Source: Methanobacteriota archaeon (GTDB lineage: Archaea > Methanobacteriota > Methanobacteria > Methanobacteriales > Methanobacteriaceae). From it: a stretch of 64,000 bases of DNA. The stretch is taken from positions 248,501 to 312,500 of the forward strand of contig JAKQFA010000028.1 in the NCBI GenBank assembly GCA_029556335.1, given 5' to 3'. Both the position numbers and the translations under genes were made by a program. This document shows positions 17,880 to 27,858 of this stretch, piece by piece. Under the pieces are notes generated by a model. The model made no database searches and was not told the DNA's origin. It saw only the letters and a program-made list of their open reading frames with translations. Within the stretch, counting starts at the first letter, position 1; the number at the start of each line of letters is the position of its first letter.

Positions 17880-18509
17880 ATGAGTCACGGAGGCGGTATA
17901 ATCAAGCGACAATATAATCATTTGTTGCTATTAGCGTTAGCAATAGCAATATGCACCTTACCCCTTTCAGGGGCAGTAAATAACCAAAATCCAAGCCAAA
18001 GCGCAAGCATTTCCCAATTGAATAGCATCAACTCAGTGAATACACCTTCAGTTGCTAAACCTGAAGTCAATGCAGTCTACAAGTACAAGAAGACATCTTA
18101 TAAGAAGACATATAAGAAGTCCTATAAGAAGTCTTACAAAAAGTCCTATAAGAAGTCCTACAAGAAATACTATTACAAAAAGGTTTACCGGAACGGCAAG
18201 TACAGATACGTTAGAGCTGCATACTACGTAACTTATAAAGTTAGCTACATCCAGAGTTACAGCAGTGGTGGTTCTAAAGGAACCGGTGACTGCTGGACCA
18301 ACAGTGATATTCTATACAATCAATTGCTAAAAAAAGGTTACAAAGTAAGGATCATTCAATACCCTACCAGCATGTCATCCCGACATAGATCCGTACAATA
18401 CTACAACAACGGCAAATGGGTAAACTACGACTACAAAGGCAACGGATACGCAATGCGTTATCACTGGACATCTAACTACGTCAATGGTATAGTAATCAAG
18501 AGTTCCTAA
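17880..18509 (+). CDS. Secreted Lys/Tyr-repeat protein with a transglutaminase-like Cys-His-Asp domain
   Basis: 209 residues from ATG 17880. A signal peptide (basic KRQYN, hydrophobic LLLLALAIAICTLPLS, cut near SGA) is followed by a Ser/Asn-rich spacer and about 30 residues of tandem SYKK units (about 73-99). The C-terminal domain has GDCW with C138, a helix NSDILYNQLLKKGYKVRII, then RHRSVQ with H169 and WVNYDY with D184. The order and spacing (Cys, +31 His, +15 Asp) match the transglutaminase-like fold, the fold also used by pseudomurein endoisopeptidases. The repeat is strongly basic and could bind wall polymers. I infer an extracellular cell-wall role. A strong ribosome binding site lies inside the frame at 17889, so the true start may be later. 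Confidence 0.75.
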   Translation: MSHGGGIIKRQYNHLLLLALAIAICTLPLSGAVNNQNPSQSASISQLNSINSVNTPSVAKPEVNAVYKYKKTSYKKTYKKSYKKSYKKSYKKSYKKYYYKKVYRNGKYRYVRAAYYVTYKVSYIQSYSSGGSKGTGDCWTNSDILYNQLLKKGYKVRIIQYPTSMSSRHRSVQYYNNGKWVNYDYKGNGYAMRYHWTSNYVNGIVIKSS

Positions 18510-18518
18510 GAAGGTAAA

Positions 18519-18616
18519 TGGGGATTGGATTCTGACCAAAACTCACAATCCCATCACTTACATTTTATGAATTAGATTAGTTCAGTCTATAATTTAATTT
18601 ATAATCTAATTCATAA
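18519..18616. terminator. Double hairpin between convergent genes
   Basis: Two inverted repeats follow the secreted-protein gene: GGGATTG (18521-18527) / CAATCCC (18546-18552), and a perfect 15-bp one, TTATGAATTAGATTA (18565-18579) / TAATCTAATTCATAA (18602-18616). They lie between the convergent 3' ends of this gene and fae-hps and probably serve as a two-way terminator or mRNA 3'-end stabiliser. Confidence 0.5.
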
Positions 18617-18750
18617 TATTATCTCAGTTATTTTCGAATTAGGGAGTTTTAGAAGATTATTCAATCATTAATTATCCATTCATAATACCTGTCTTTGAGA
18701 AAAAAATAACTATTTCTAAAAAAAATAAAAGTTTAGAGCAAATGCTCTTT

Positions 18751-19971
<1,221 letters not shown>

Positions 19972-20142
19972 GATTATTGTCCTCCTTAGGGTCTGTTTAA
20001 ATTTATGGACTTAAAGAGTATAAAAAGATAATTAAAGGCCCTTAATCTTGGTTGATAATTAGGGTTTCATAGAAATTGTGCATTATAGGTTAATTACTTT
20101 ATTTTGGAAAAATAAAACGAAAAAAATAAAATAGGAAGGCGA

Positions 20143-21432
20143 TTAAACTAATTTGCCTTCTAAATAATCGTCGTAACCCTGCAGATCCAATAAACCATGT
20201 CCTGAGAAGTTAATTATTATGTTTTTCTTCTCATTTTCCTTCCGACACTTTATGGCTTCATCGATACCTACTTTAATAGCATGACAGGTCTCGGGGGCAG
20301 GCACTACTCCTTCCACGTCAGCAAATAATTTTCCTGATTTGAAGATTTCGGTTTGAGTTACTGAACGAGCCTCTATCATTTTTTCATGTGCTAAAAGAGC
20401 CACTAATGGCGCCATTCCATGATATCTAAGCCCGCCGGTGTGTATGGCTGGTGGTACAAAGTCATGACCCAGGGTGTACATCTTAATCAAGGGCGTCATG
20501 CCTGCTGTATCTCCAAAGTCGTAACGATATTCGCCCTGGGTTAACGTGGGGCAGGAGTTGGGTTCTGCTGCAATGAACTTACAGTTGATATTCCCATCTA
20601 TCTGGTCTTTAATGAAGGGGAACACTGCTCCTGCGAAGTTACTCCCACCACCCACACATCCTACCATGATGTCTGGTTCGGCATCGATCATGGACAGTTG
20701 CTTCTTGGTTTCCTGGCCGATAACAGTTTGGTGTAGCATAACGTGGTTTAGGACACTTCCTAGGGAATAATATATTTTATCATCCTTTAAAGCGTCTTCG
20801 ATGGCCTCTGAGATGGCAATACCTAGAGTTCCAGGGTGGTCAGGTTCTTCACTTAATATTTTTCTGCCGAACTCTGTTTTATCACTGGGGGATGGCAGTA
20901 TTTCCCCGTTGTAGAGCTGCATAATTGTTTTACGGTACGGTTTTTGTTGGAAGGATACCCGAACCATGTACACCCGGCAGCCGATGTTCATCATGTTACA
21001 CGCTAGTGATAGTGCTGAACCCCATTGTCCGGCACCAGTTTCGGTGGTGAGCATTTTAGCTTTGTCTTTTTTTGCATAATATGCTTGAGCTATAGCGGTG
21101 TTGAACTTATGACTCCCGGTGGGAGACATGTCTTCCCTTTTGTAGAAGATTTTGGCCGGGGTGTCCAGGTATTTCTCCAGACCCTTTGCACGATAAAGTG
21201 GGCTGGGCCGCCCTACTTTCTTGTAAATCTTCCTTATCTTCTTAGGTATCTTGATATAGCGTTTTTGTGACATTTCCTGTTTCAAAACGCCACTGGAAAA
21301 TATTTTGGGCAGATTTTCCAACTGATTTCCATCTTCAGGTTGTGAATATTCAGGAAATTCTACGGGTAAATCTGCGGCCAAGTTGTACCATTTTTTAGGA
21401 ATTGCTTTAGCCGGTAAAGTTACTCTCTGCAT
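20143..21432 (-). CDS. trpB2: TrpB2-type tryptophan synthase beta-like PLP enzyme
   Basis: 429 residues. PLP-dependent fold II enzyme that joins indole and serine, or in some archaea uses phosphoserine. The Schiff-base lysine is K109 in SPTGSHKFNTA, the glycine-rich phosphate loop is GCVGGGSNFAG (about 250-260), and GAGQWGSALS is conserved. The longer N-terminus with KKWYNLAADLP and the lack of an adjacent trpA mark the TrpB2 branch rather than canonical TrpB. No other trp gene is in the window. SepS at 42.7 kb shows that phosphoserine is a key metabolite in this organism, but a link to this enzyme is speculative. Confidence 0.92.
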   Translation of the reverse strand: MQRVTLPAKAIPKKWYNLAADLPVEFPEYSQPEDGNQLENLPKIFSSGVLKQEMSQKRYIKIPKKIRKIYKKVGRPSPLYRAKGLEKYLDTPAKIFYKREDMSPTGSHKFNTAIAQAYYAKKDKAKMLTTETGAGQWGSALSLACNMMNIGCRVYMVRVSFQQKPYRKTIMQLYNGEILPSPSDKTEFGRKILSEEPDHPGTLGIAISEAIEDALKDDKIYYSLGSVLNHVMLHQTVIGQETKKQLSMIDAEPDIMVGCVGGGSNFAGAVFPFIKDQIDGNINCKFIAAEPNSCPTLTQGEYRYDFGDTAGMTPLIKMYTLGHDFVPPAIHTGGLRYHGMAPLVALLAHEKMIEARSVTQTEIFKSGKLFADVEGVVPAPETCHAIKVGIDEAIKCRKENEKKNIIINFSGHGLLDLQGYDDYLEGKLV

Positions 21433-21553
21433 TATTTATCACCTGCATTCGTCTGGCTACACTATCTTCAACGTACTATTTAAATCTTTGTTGTATAATT
21501 TTGTACATTAATTTGCATTAATTATAAACAGTTAAGAACATAAGATACTCTAC

Positions 21554-22582
21554 ATGAAGATTTTGGCCATTGACGTGGGAACTGGTACACAGGATATCAT
21601 GTTCTATGACTCTGAAGAACCCATTGAAAACGCAATAAAGCTGGTTCTACCATCTCCTACTCGCATAATAGCAAATAAAATATTTAAGCATCACCACGAC
21701 ATTTTTCTGAGTGGAGAGACCATGGGCGGAGGTCCAGTGACCAATGCCATTAAAAGACACCTGGAAAAGGGCTACCGGGTGGTTATGACTGAAAGTGCCG
21801 CACGTACTGTCCGTGATGATTTAGACAAAGTCAGGGCCATGGGAATTGAGATCGTTGATGATGGGGAACAACATCCTGAAATAGCAGAGATAAGGATGGG
21901 TGATGTGGACCTTGAGGTGCTGAAGTCTGCATTACAATTTTACGGCGTAACATTGGAGTTTGATTGGTTGGGGGTGGCGGTACAGGACCATGGTAACTCT
22001 GAAGGCAGGGGTGATCGTAATTTCCGCTTCCAGAAGATCCGGGAGAAAATGAATTCACCTTCACTCCCCGAAGAATTCGCTTTCCATGCCCAGGTTCCCG
22101 AATACTTTACCCGTATGCAGGGAGTTTTACGTATCTTGAAAGGCTATCACCCCACGATAATGGATACCAAATTTGCAGCTCTATGTGGATGTACTTGTGA
22201 CCCCCACGTGGAGGCCATGGAACAGTTCGTGGCCATGGACGTTGGAAATGGTCACACACTGGCCGCATCCTTTAAGAAAGGTAGGATATGTGGAGTTTTT
22301 GAGCATCACACCCACATGTTGACTTCATCTAAGATGGAACAATTAGTTGACAGGTTGGTAACAGGAGAAATTACCCATGAAGAGGTCCATGAAGATGGTG
22401 GGCATGGGGCCTGGGTGGTGGAATCCATTAGAAAATTCGACCGAGTGGTGGTAACTGGTCCTCAGAGGAAAATAATAAACAAAACAGGTTTTGAAGTTTA
22501 CAACGCTGCTCCTGCCGGGGATGTTATGATGGTGGGCCCAGTCGGCCTGATTAAAGCCGTAATGTCCAAGAGGGGTCAGTAG
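21554..22582 (+). CDS. DUF1786 family protein (actin/Hsp70-like ATPase fold)
   Basis: 342 residues. The first residues MKILAIDVGTGTQDIMFYD and a later AMDVGNGHTLA (near 230) are two phosphate-type loops of the actin/hexokinase/Hsp70 superfamily, so it probably binds a nucleotide. A Cys cluster CGCTC (about 214-218) is unusual. The family (COG4012) is widely found in methanogens, and older annotations link it to pyruvate-formate-lyase activating enzymes, without proof. The PHP-domain gene starts 3 nt downstream, so the two should be co-translated. It diverges from trpB2. The function is unknown. Confidence 0.85.
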   Translation: MKILAIDVGTGTQDIMFYDSEEPIENAIKLVLPSPTRIIANKIFKHHHDIFLSGETMGGGPVTNAIKRHLEKGYRVVMTESAARTVRDDLDKVRAMGIEIVDDGEQHPEIAEIRMGDVDLEVLKSALQFYGVTLEFDWLGVAVQDHGNSEGRGDRNFRFQKIREKMNSPSLPEEFAFHAQVPEYFTRMQGVLRILKGYHPTIMDTKFAALCGCTCDPHVEAMEQFVAMDVGNGHTLAASFKKGRICGVFEHHTHMLTSSKMEQLVDRLVTGEITHEEVHEDGGHGAWVVESIRKFDRVVVTGPQRKIINKTGFEVYNAAPAGDVMMVGPVGLIKAVMSKRGQ

Positions 22583-22585
22583 AAC

Positions 22586-23233
22586 ATGATCATTGATACA
22601 CACATACACAGCACTTACTCGCCAGATTCCAGTTCCGCGGTTGTAGATATTGTAAAATACAGTCGCAAGATTGGCCTGGATGCAGTGGCCATCGCTGACC
22701 ATGACACTATGAAGGGATCAAAAGAGGCTTTAAATAGATTTAAGGGCTTAAAAGATTTTGTAATAATTCCTGCCATGGAAATCAGCACCAATAAGGGCCA
22801 TATTGTGGCGTTAGGGATAAAAGATGAGATCAGCCCTGGTTTGGATCCTGATGAAACAGTGGATCTGATCAGGGATCAGGGGGGGATTGCCGTAGCAGCT
22901 CACCCCTTTGTACGTTACCGTGAAGGAATTTTCAGCCGCATTAGCAGTTTAGATGTGGATGCATTGGAAACCCTTAACTCACGGTACATTTTTGGCTATT
23001 CAAACTGGAAGGCACGTAAAATGGCAGAGGAAAATAACATTCCCCAATTGGGGGCTAGCGATGCACATTTTTTGAAAGCTATTGGCAGTTGTGTGACTCA
23101 ATTAGAGGCAGATTTTGATGTGGAAAGTATATTGGAGACCATATTATCTGGGAAGACCAATGTTTATGGCGACAGAACACCTCTTCCTCTTATAATAAAG
23201 GAAGTCATAAATAAGAAGATTAAAAAAGTTTGA
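22586..23233 (+). CDS. PHP-domain metal-dependent phosphoesterase
   Basis: 215 residues, one PHP domain. Metal-binding motifs in order: DTHIHSTYSPDS (residues 3-14), ADHDTMKGS (about 37-45), AMEIST, AAHPF and GASDAHF near the C-terminus. The family includes histidinol phosphatase, nucleoside 5',3'-phosphate phosphatases and polymerase-associated esterases; substrate cannot be told from sequence. It follows the DUF1786 gene by 3 nt and precedes the DUF63 gene by 36 nt, forming a probable three-gene unit. Confidence 0.88.
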   Translation: MIIDTHIHSTYSPDSSSAVVDIVKYSRKIGLDAVAIADHDTMKGSKEALNRFKGLKDFVIIPAMEISTNKGHIVALGIKDEISPGLDPDETVDLIRDQGGIAVAAHPFVRYREGIFSRISSLDVDALETLNSRYIFGYSNWKARKMAEENNIPQLGASDAHFLKAIGSCVTQLEADFDVESILETILSGKTNVYGDRTPLPLIIKEVINKKIKKV

Positions 23234-23269
23234 AAACCAAATAAAGAATTTTACTCTTAAATAACTGCC

Positions 23270-24052
23270 ATGATACTTGAATTCATAGAGGAGAACTTCC
23301 TATACCTTCATCCTGGCTACACCCTGCTTAACACCATTGTTTTTGGAATTATCCTGGGGTTGGCTATTTTGATCATTATCCGCATGTTCAAATGGCTCCA
23401 AAAAGATCCGGGGGAACTGTTACTGGCCCTGGTGCCATTTATCTTCTTTGGCTCCAGTGCCCGGGCCCTGGTGGATAATGGTTTGTATCCCCTAACCTTG
23501 CTCCTGGTTACTCCGGGATTATACGTTTTAACCGGATTGATAACCATTACCGCCCTTTTATTATCAGTATTTATGGAAAAGAAGATGGGCTGGGATTACA
23601 GGTATACTCTCTTTAGCCTAGGATCTTTTATGTGCCTTTTCAACCTAGTAATGATAGAACACATAAACCCGGTTCCTCTACTTCAGATCCTGGGGGCATG
23701 GGCTCTGATATCAGCACCATTCATATTTCTGCGGAATAAATGGTGGTTGTTAAAAGATAAATTCAATTTAAGTGTACTTATTGCTCACCTTTTGGATGCC
23801 AGTACCACTTTCATTGCAGTGGACTTCTATGGCTACGGAGAACAGCATGTTCTCCCTAATTTCCTTACTCAAATGGTTGACACCGCCGTAGTGATGTTTC
23901 CACTAAAAATAACAGTTATATTAACGGTTTTATACATTATAGATACCAGTGTGGAGGATAAAACTACCCGGAACATGCTTAAACTGGCCATATTTGTTTT
24001 GGGATTGGCTCCTGGACTTCGGAACTTTCTGAGTCTTATCATGGGTAGTTGA
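23270..24052 (+). CDS. DUF63 family integral membrane protein
   Basis: 260 residues with about seven hydrophobic helices. Recognisable are LYLHPGYTLLNTIVFGI near the start, the conserved FFGSSARALVDNG loop (about 58-70) and HLLDASTTFIAVDFYGYGEQH (quoted in part: LLDASTTFIAVDFYGYGEQH, about 168-187). This layout is the archaeal DUF63 family, found almost only in euryarchaea. No biochemical role is known. The charged residues inside helices (R, D, H, E) hint at a transporter or intramembrane enzyme, but that is only a guess. Confidence 0.85.
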   Translation: MILEFIEENFLYLHPGYTLLNTIVFGIILGLAILIIIRMFKWLQKDPGELLLALVPFIFFGSSARALVDNGLYPLTLLLVTPGLYVLTGLITITALLLSVFMEKKMGWDYRYTLFSLGSFMCLFNLVMIEHINPVPLLQILGAWALISAPFIFLRNKWWLLKDKFNLSVLIAHLLDASTTFIAVDFYGYGEQHVLPNFLTQMVDTAVVMFPLKITVILTVLYIIDTSVEDKTTRNMLKLAIFVLGLAPGLRNFLSLIMGS

Positions 24053-24119
24053 TGATCCCAATTTATTTATGAAACACCACCCACCATAATATTAACTTAA
24101 AAAAAGTTGAGGTCTTCCC

Positions 24120-25643
24120 ATGTACATGGATATGGTGAAAGCAAAGATGAGCTTACCAGAGAGGGTTAAAATATTTGATACCACACTTCGCGATGGTGAA
24201 CAAACCCCAGGGGTAGCCATCACACCCAAAGAAAAGCTAAGAATAGCCAAACGACTGGATGTTCTGGGAGTCGATACCATAGAGGTGGGATTCCCGGCTG
24301 CTTCACCAGGAGAACAGCAAGCAGCCAGAGAAATAAAGGAATTAGGCCTGAAATGCCAGATTTGTGGCCTAGCCCGAGTTTTACCCGAAGATCTGGATGC
24401 TGCCATCAGTAGTGACGTGGATTACATACACACCTTCATTGGCACTTCTCCCCTCCACCGGGGGTACAAGTTGAAAATGAGTAAGGAAGACATTCTACAA
24501 AAAGCGGTGGAAGCAGTGGAATATATAAAGGATCATGGAATTGTGGCCGAATTTTCCGCTGAAGATGCCACTCGTACCGAATTTGATTATTTGCTGGAGA
24601 TATACCAGGCTGTAGAATCAGCTGGGGCAGATTATATTAACGTACCAGATACCGTAGGCGTGATGGTCCCATCCGCCATGAACTACCTGGTGGGCCAACT
24701 AAAAAATGAGCTGGCAGCACCCATCAGTGTACACTGTCATGATGACTTTGGTTTGGCCGTGGCTAACTCCCTGGCTGCGGTGGAAGCAGGGGCAGAACAA
24801 GTACACGCCACCATCAATGGAATCGGTGAACGGGCTGGTAACACCTCCCTAGAAGAAGTGGTTATGGCCTTAATCATCAATTATGATGTAAAAATTAATA
24901 TAAACACTAAATTATTGGTGGACACTTCCCAGATGGTGTCCAGAATAACTGGAGTCAGGATACCTCCCAACAAAGCCATAGTAGGAGACAACGCATTTGC
25001 CCATGAAGCCGGCATTCATGTCCACGGGGTATTAGCCAAAGCCGAAACCTACGAACCACTCATGCCTGAGGTAGTAGGCCACACCCGGCGCATAGTACTG
25101 GGCAAACACACCGGGGCCCGAGCCCTGTGGTCCAAACTGGATGACTATGGTATTGAAATGAATGAGGATCAGTTCTGCCAAGTTTTTGACCAAGTAAAGA
25201 AACTGGGTGACAAGGGTAAAATGGTCACAGATGCAGATTTAAAAGCTCTGGCAGAAACAGTGCTGGGTAGAGCTCAAAAAGAAACAGTTAAACTGGAAGG
25301 GCTTTCTGTACTCACTGGAGACAACGTACTGCCCACGGCCACCATCAAACTGAACATAGATGGTGAAGTCAAAACTGCTGCAAAAACAGGTGTGGGTCCG
25401 GTTGATGCTGCCATTAATGCTATACAAAGTCTGGTTAGTGACACCACCGATATAGAACTTAAGGAATATAATATTGAGGCAATAACAGGTGGAACCAATG
25501 CCCTGGCTGAGGTGTTTGTGATCATGGCAGACAAAGAGGGTAACCAAGCCACAGGCAGATCCACAGTAGAAGACGTAGTAATGGCCAGTGTAGAAGCGGT
25601 ATTGGACGCCATAAATAAAATATTAATGGTAAAATTGATCTAA
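24120..25643 (+). CDS. leuA: 2-isopropylmalate synthase / citramalate synthase family
   Basis: 507 residues. Condenses acetyl-CoA with a 2-oxo acid. The catalytic TIM barrel begins [14 protein letters not shown] (about 20-33), and the metal-binding HxH is in SVHCHDDFG. The middle helical subdomain has [13 protein letters not shown], and the C-terminal about 120 residues ([13 protein letters not shown] onward) form the LeuA allosteric domain, where leucine or isoleucine binds. Methanogens carry three paralogues (LeuA, CimA, AksA). The allosteric domain excludes most AksA, but LeuA versus CimA cannot be settled by eye. GAGGT lies 7 nt before ATG 24120. Confidence 0.85.
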   Translation: MYMDMVKAKMSLPERVKIFDTTLRDGEQTPGVAITPKEKLRIAKRLDVLGVDTIEVGFPAASPGEQQAAREIKELGLKCQICGLARVLPEDLDAAISSDVDYIHTFIGTSPLHRGYKLKMSKEDILQKAVEAVEYIKDHGIVAEFSAEDATRTEFDYLLEIYQAVESAGADYINVPDTVGVMVPSAMNYLVGQLKNELAAPISVHCHDDFGLAVANSLAAVEAGAEQVHATINGIGERAGNTSLEEVVMALIINYDVKININTKLLVDTSQMVSRITGVRIPPNKAIVGDNAFAHEAGIHVHGVLAKAETYEPLMPEVVGHTRRIVLGKHTGARALWSKLDDYGIEMNEDQFCQVFDQVKKLGDKGKMVTDADLKALAETVLGRAQKETVKLEGLSVLTGDNVLPTATIKLNIDGEVKTAAKTGVGPVDAAINAIQSLVSDTTDIELKEYNIEAITGGTNALAEVFVIMADKEGNQATGRSTVEDVVMASVEAVLDAINKILMVKLI

Positions 25644-25747
25644 AGACTTTTAACCTAAAAATGACATAAAATGGTTGATTGAATGGTTTATATAAAAGGT
25701 GGACTTAAATCTACAACAGACGATAAAGAAACTGGAGGTAGGACCAA

Positions 25748-26497
25748 GTGAGCGGTGCGAAAATTCTTGTGGTGGAGGATGAACGAATCACCGCTGAAGA
25801 TCTTAAGGCCGGATTGGAATTTGATGGTTACCAAGTCCCGGCTATTTGTTCTTCTGGCGAAGATGCAGTTCAAAAGGCGGGAAAAATCAAGCCTGATCTG
25901 GTTTTGATGGATATCAGACTGGAAGGTGAAATGGATGGTATAGAAGCAGCCGGTGAGATCAGGCGACTTTACGATATACCAGTAATTTATCTGACTGCTT
26001 ATTCTGATGAAAAGACTGTGGAAAGAGCTAAAAAGACTGAACCATCTGGTTTTTTAGTAAAAGGCCAGGGACTTATTAACAAGCCCTTTGAAGATACAGA
26101 AATCCGTGCTGCTATTGAAATTACCTTGTACCGCCATCATATGGAAAAAGAACACCACCAGTTATTTTCAGCTATGCTCCGCAACGTCAGTGAGGCTGTA
26201 ATATCCACTGATCCCTCTAAAAAAATTAGATTCATCAACAACGCTGCTGAAAAAATCATTGGACGCTCAAAGGACGAAGTACTAGGCAAAAACTTGGATG
26301 ACGTGTTTTTCCGATTTAACCCTATAATTGAAGAGGAAACAAGCCTAGAAGATGCACTTTCTCCTGGTGAAACTCCGTCCTATATATCTCCCAATGGATC
26401 GGAGGTGCTTTTAGAAGGCACAGTCACACCATTAAATGACAATAAAGGGGAAGTGAATGGTATGGTTATCATATTCCGGCCTCAAAATGGCCCTTAA
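25748..26497 (+). CDS. REC-PAS response-regulator-like protein, copy 1
   Basis: 249 residues, starting with GTG after GGAGGTAGG. A CheY-like receiver domain (about 4-125) has acidic D11/E12, phosphoacceptor D55 in LVLMDIRL and T83. It is followed by a PAS domain (about 140-245; MLRNVSEAVISTDPSKK, INNAAEKIIG). There is no kinase, HTH or other output domain. Between the strand-5 lysine (GFLVK105) and the KPF motif (112-114) there is an extra six-residue loop not found in typical receivers, where K is directly followed by PF. The next gene is a close paralogue, so the pair arose by tandem duplication. No histidine kinase is encoded in the window. Confidence 0.9.
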   Translation: MSGAKILVVEDERITAEDLKAGLEFDGYQVPAICSSGEDAVQKAGKIKPDLVLMDIRLEGEMDGIEAAGEIRRLYDIPVIYLTAYSDEKTVERAKKTEPSGFLVKGQGLINKPFEDTEIRAAIEITLYRHHMEKEHHQLFSAMLRNVSEAVISTDPSKKIRFINNAAEKIIGRSKDEVLGKNLDDVFFRFNPIIEEETSLEDALSPGETPSYISPNGSEVLLEGTVTPLNDNKGEVNGMVIIFRPQNGP

Positions 26498-26548
26498 TCA
26501 TAATTATCGATCTATACTCTTTGAACCTTAACTAAGAGGGGAATGGAC

Positions 26549-27298
26549 ATGGCAGCTGCAAAGATCTTGGTTGTCGAAGATGAACGGATCACAGGAGAAG
26601 ACATTAAAATGGGCCTGGAAAGTGCAGGTTACATCGTTCCATCAATTGTTTCTTCGGGTGAAGAGGCACTACAGGAGGTTGAGAAATTCCATCCGGACTT
26701 GGTTCTCATGGACATAAGGCTTAATGGCGAAATGGATGGCATAGAAGCTGCGGAGAATATAAGGTCCCGATTTAAAATTCCAATAATATATTTAACTGCT
26801 TTTGCTGATGAAAATACTTTAAAACGGGCTAAAGAGACTCAACCATCTGGATTCATCATAAAAAAACCATTCGGATTTTTACATAAACCATTCGATGATA
26901 ACGAGCTACAAACCGCCATTGAGATCACTCTTAAACATCATGAGTTGGAAAAAAAATTATCTAGTCCTGATCAATGGATACAAAAAATGTTGAGCAACGT
27001 AAGTGACGCTGTTATCTCCACTGATCCCCATGGCCGGATTAATTTCATGAACACATCGGCTGAAGATATAACTGGCATGAAGGAACAAGAAGTTCTGGAT
27101 ATGAAGTTGCATGATCTGTTCATCTCCCTTGCAAATGATGATTATGAAGGTGATCTTGAAATAGGGACACCTCAAGAACTCATCTTGATGACCAGAGATG
27201 GCTCAAAATTAGTTGTAAATGGAAATATAACTTCTATAGAGGGTGTTGATGGAAAAATAGAGGGATACGTGACTATATTCCGTGTTAAACAGTCTTAG
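26549..27298 (+). CDS. REC-PAS response-regulator-like protein, copy 2
   Basis: Tandem paralogue of the preceding gene, with the same REC (about 1-125) and PAS (about 140-245) layout. D55 sits in LVLMDIRL. The receiver's strand 5 reads GFIIKKPFGFLHKPFDD: the KPF motif appears twice, seven residues apart, as if the segment had been duplicated. The start at ATG 26549 is preferred because GAGGGG lies 7 nt upstream; an ATG at 26543 is in frame but too close. The 50-nt gap to copy 1 suggests co-transcription. A sensory or phosphorelay role is inferred from domains only. Confidence 0.9.
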   Translation: MAAAKILVVEDERITGEDIKMGLESAGYIVPSIVSSGEEALQEVEKFHPDLVLMDIRLNGEMDGIEAAENIRSRFKIPIIYLTAFADENTLKRAKETQPSGFIIKKPFGFLHKPFDDNELQTAIEITLKHHELEKKLSSPDQWIQKMLSNVSDAVISTDPHGRINFMNTSAEDITGMKEQEVLDMKLHDLFISLANDDYEGDLEIGTPQELILMTRDGSKLVVNGNITSIEGVDGKIEGYVTIFRVKQS

Positions 27299-27461
27299 TT
27301 TTTTGAAAAATCTTTTAAAAAAAACATCGTAAATTTGTCAACCATTAAAACTCATAAATGCTAAAAATTCTGTAAATACCTAGTGACATTCTTGAAAATA
27401 AATATGTAATGTATAATAAGGATAAAGATTATTACCATTACTATCATTGGAGGTTAAAGCG

Positions 27462-27737
27462 ATGTCAGAGGAAAATATAGTGTACATTGGAAACAAGCCG
27501 GTAATGAACTATGTCTTAGCTGTGGTGACTCAGATGAATGGCGGCGTCTCTGAAGTTATTCTAAAGGCAAGAGGAAGAGCAATAAGCAGGGCAGTTGACG
27601 TTGCTGAGATTGTGAGGAACCGATTCATTACCGATGCCACGGTGGACAACATCGATATAAGCACCGAGGAGATCATGAGTAATGAGGGATCTTCCACCAA
27701 CGTATCCGCAATAGAAATATCTTTAACCAAGGAATAG
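27462..27737 (+). CDS. albA: DNA/RNA-binding chromatin protein Alba
   Basis: 91 residues, the full length of an Alba domain. Starts [20 protein letters not shown]; the conserved lysine in GNKPVMNY is the residue whose acetylation weakens DNA binding in other archaea (in Sulfolobus, Lys16). [15 protein letters not shown] is the second signature. It coats DNA and RNA as dimers. ATG 27462 is fixed by TTGGAGGT 7 nt upstream. The gene has a terminator hairpin directly after it and is probably monocistronic and highly expressed. Confidence 0.95.
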   Translation: MSEENIVYIGNKPVMNYVLAVVTQMNGGVSEVILKARGRAISRAVDVAEIVRNRFITDATVDNIDISTEEIMSNEGSSTNVSAIEISLTKE

Positions 27738-27749
27738 TCAGTGAAATCT

Positions 27750-27786
27750 TGAAACCTCAATGGTTTCATATTATTTTTTATTTTTA
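27750..27786 (+). terminator. albA terminator hairpin
   Basis: TGAAACC (27750-27756) / GGTTTCA (27762-27768) forms a 7-bp stem with a five-base loop. A T-rich tract follows (TATTATTTTTTATTTTT). It starts 13 nt after the albA stop. Confidence 0.6.
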
Positions 27787-27858
27787 AACCATTTTACATA
27801 GATGCTTCAATAAAAAATTAATTAAAGCCGTATAAAACGGCGATTTTTCAAAAAATTT

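Noticed and set aside
18085..18175. Tandem repeat tract that could look like a CRISPR or VNTR array
   Set aside because: It is in frame and encodes SYKK units of the secreted protein; no spacers or cas genes exist in the window.
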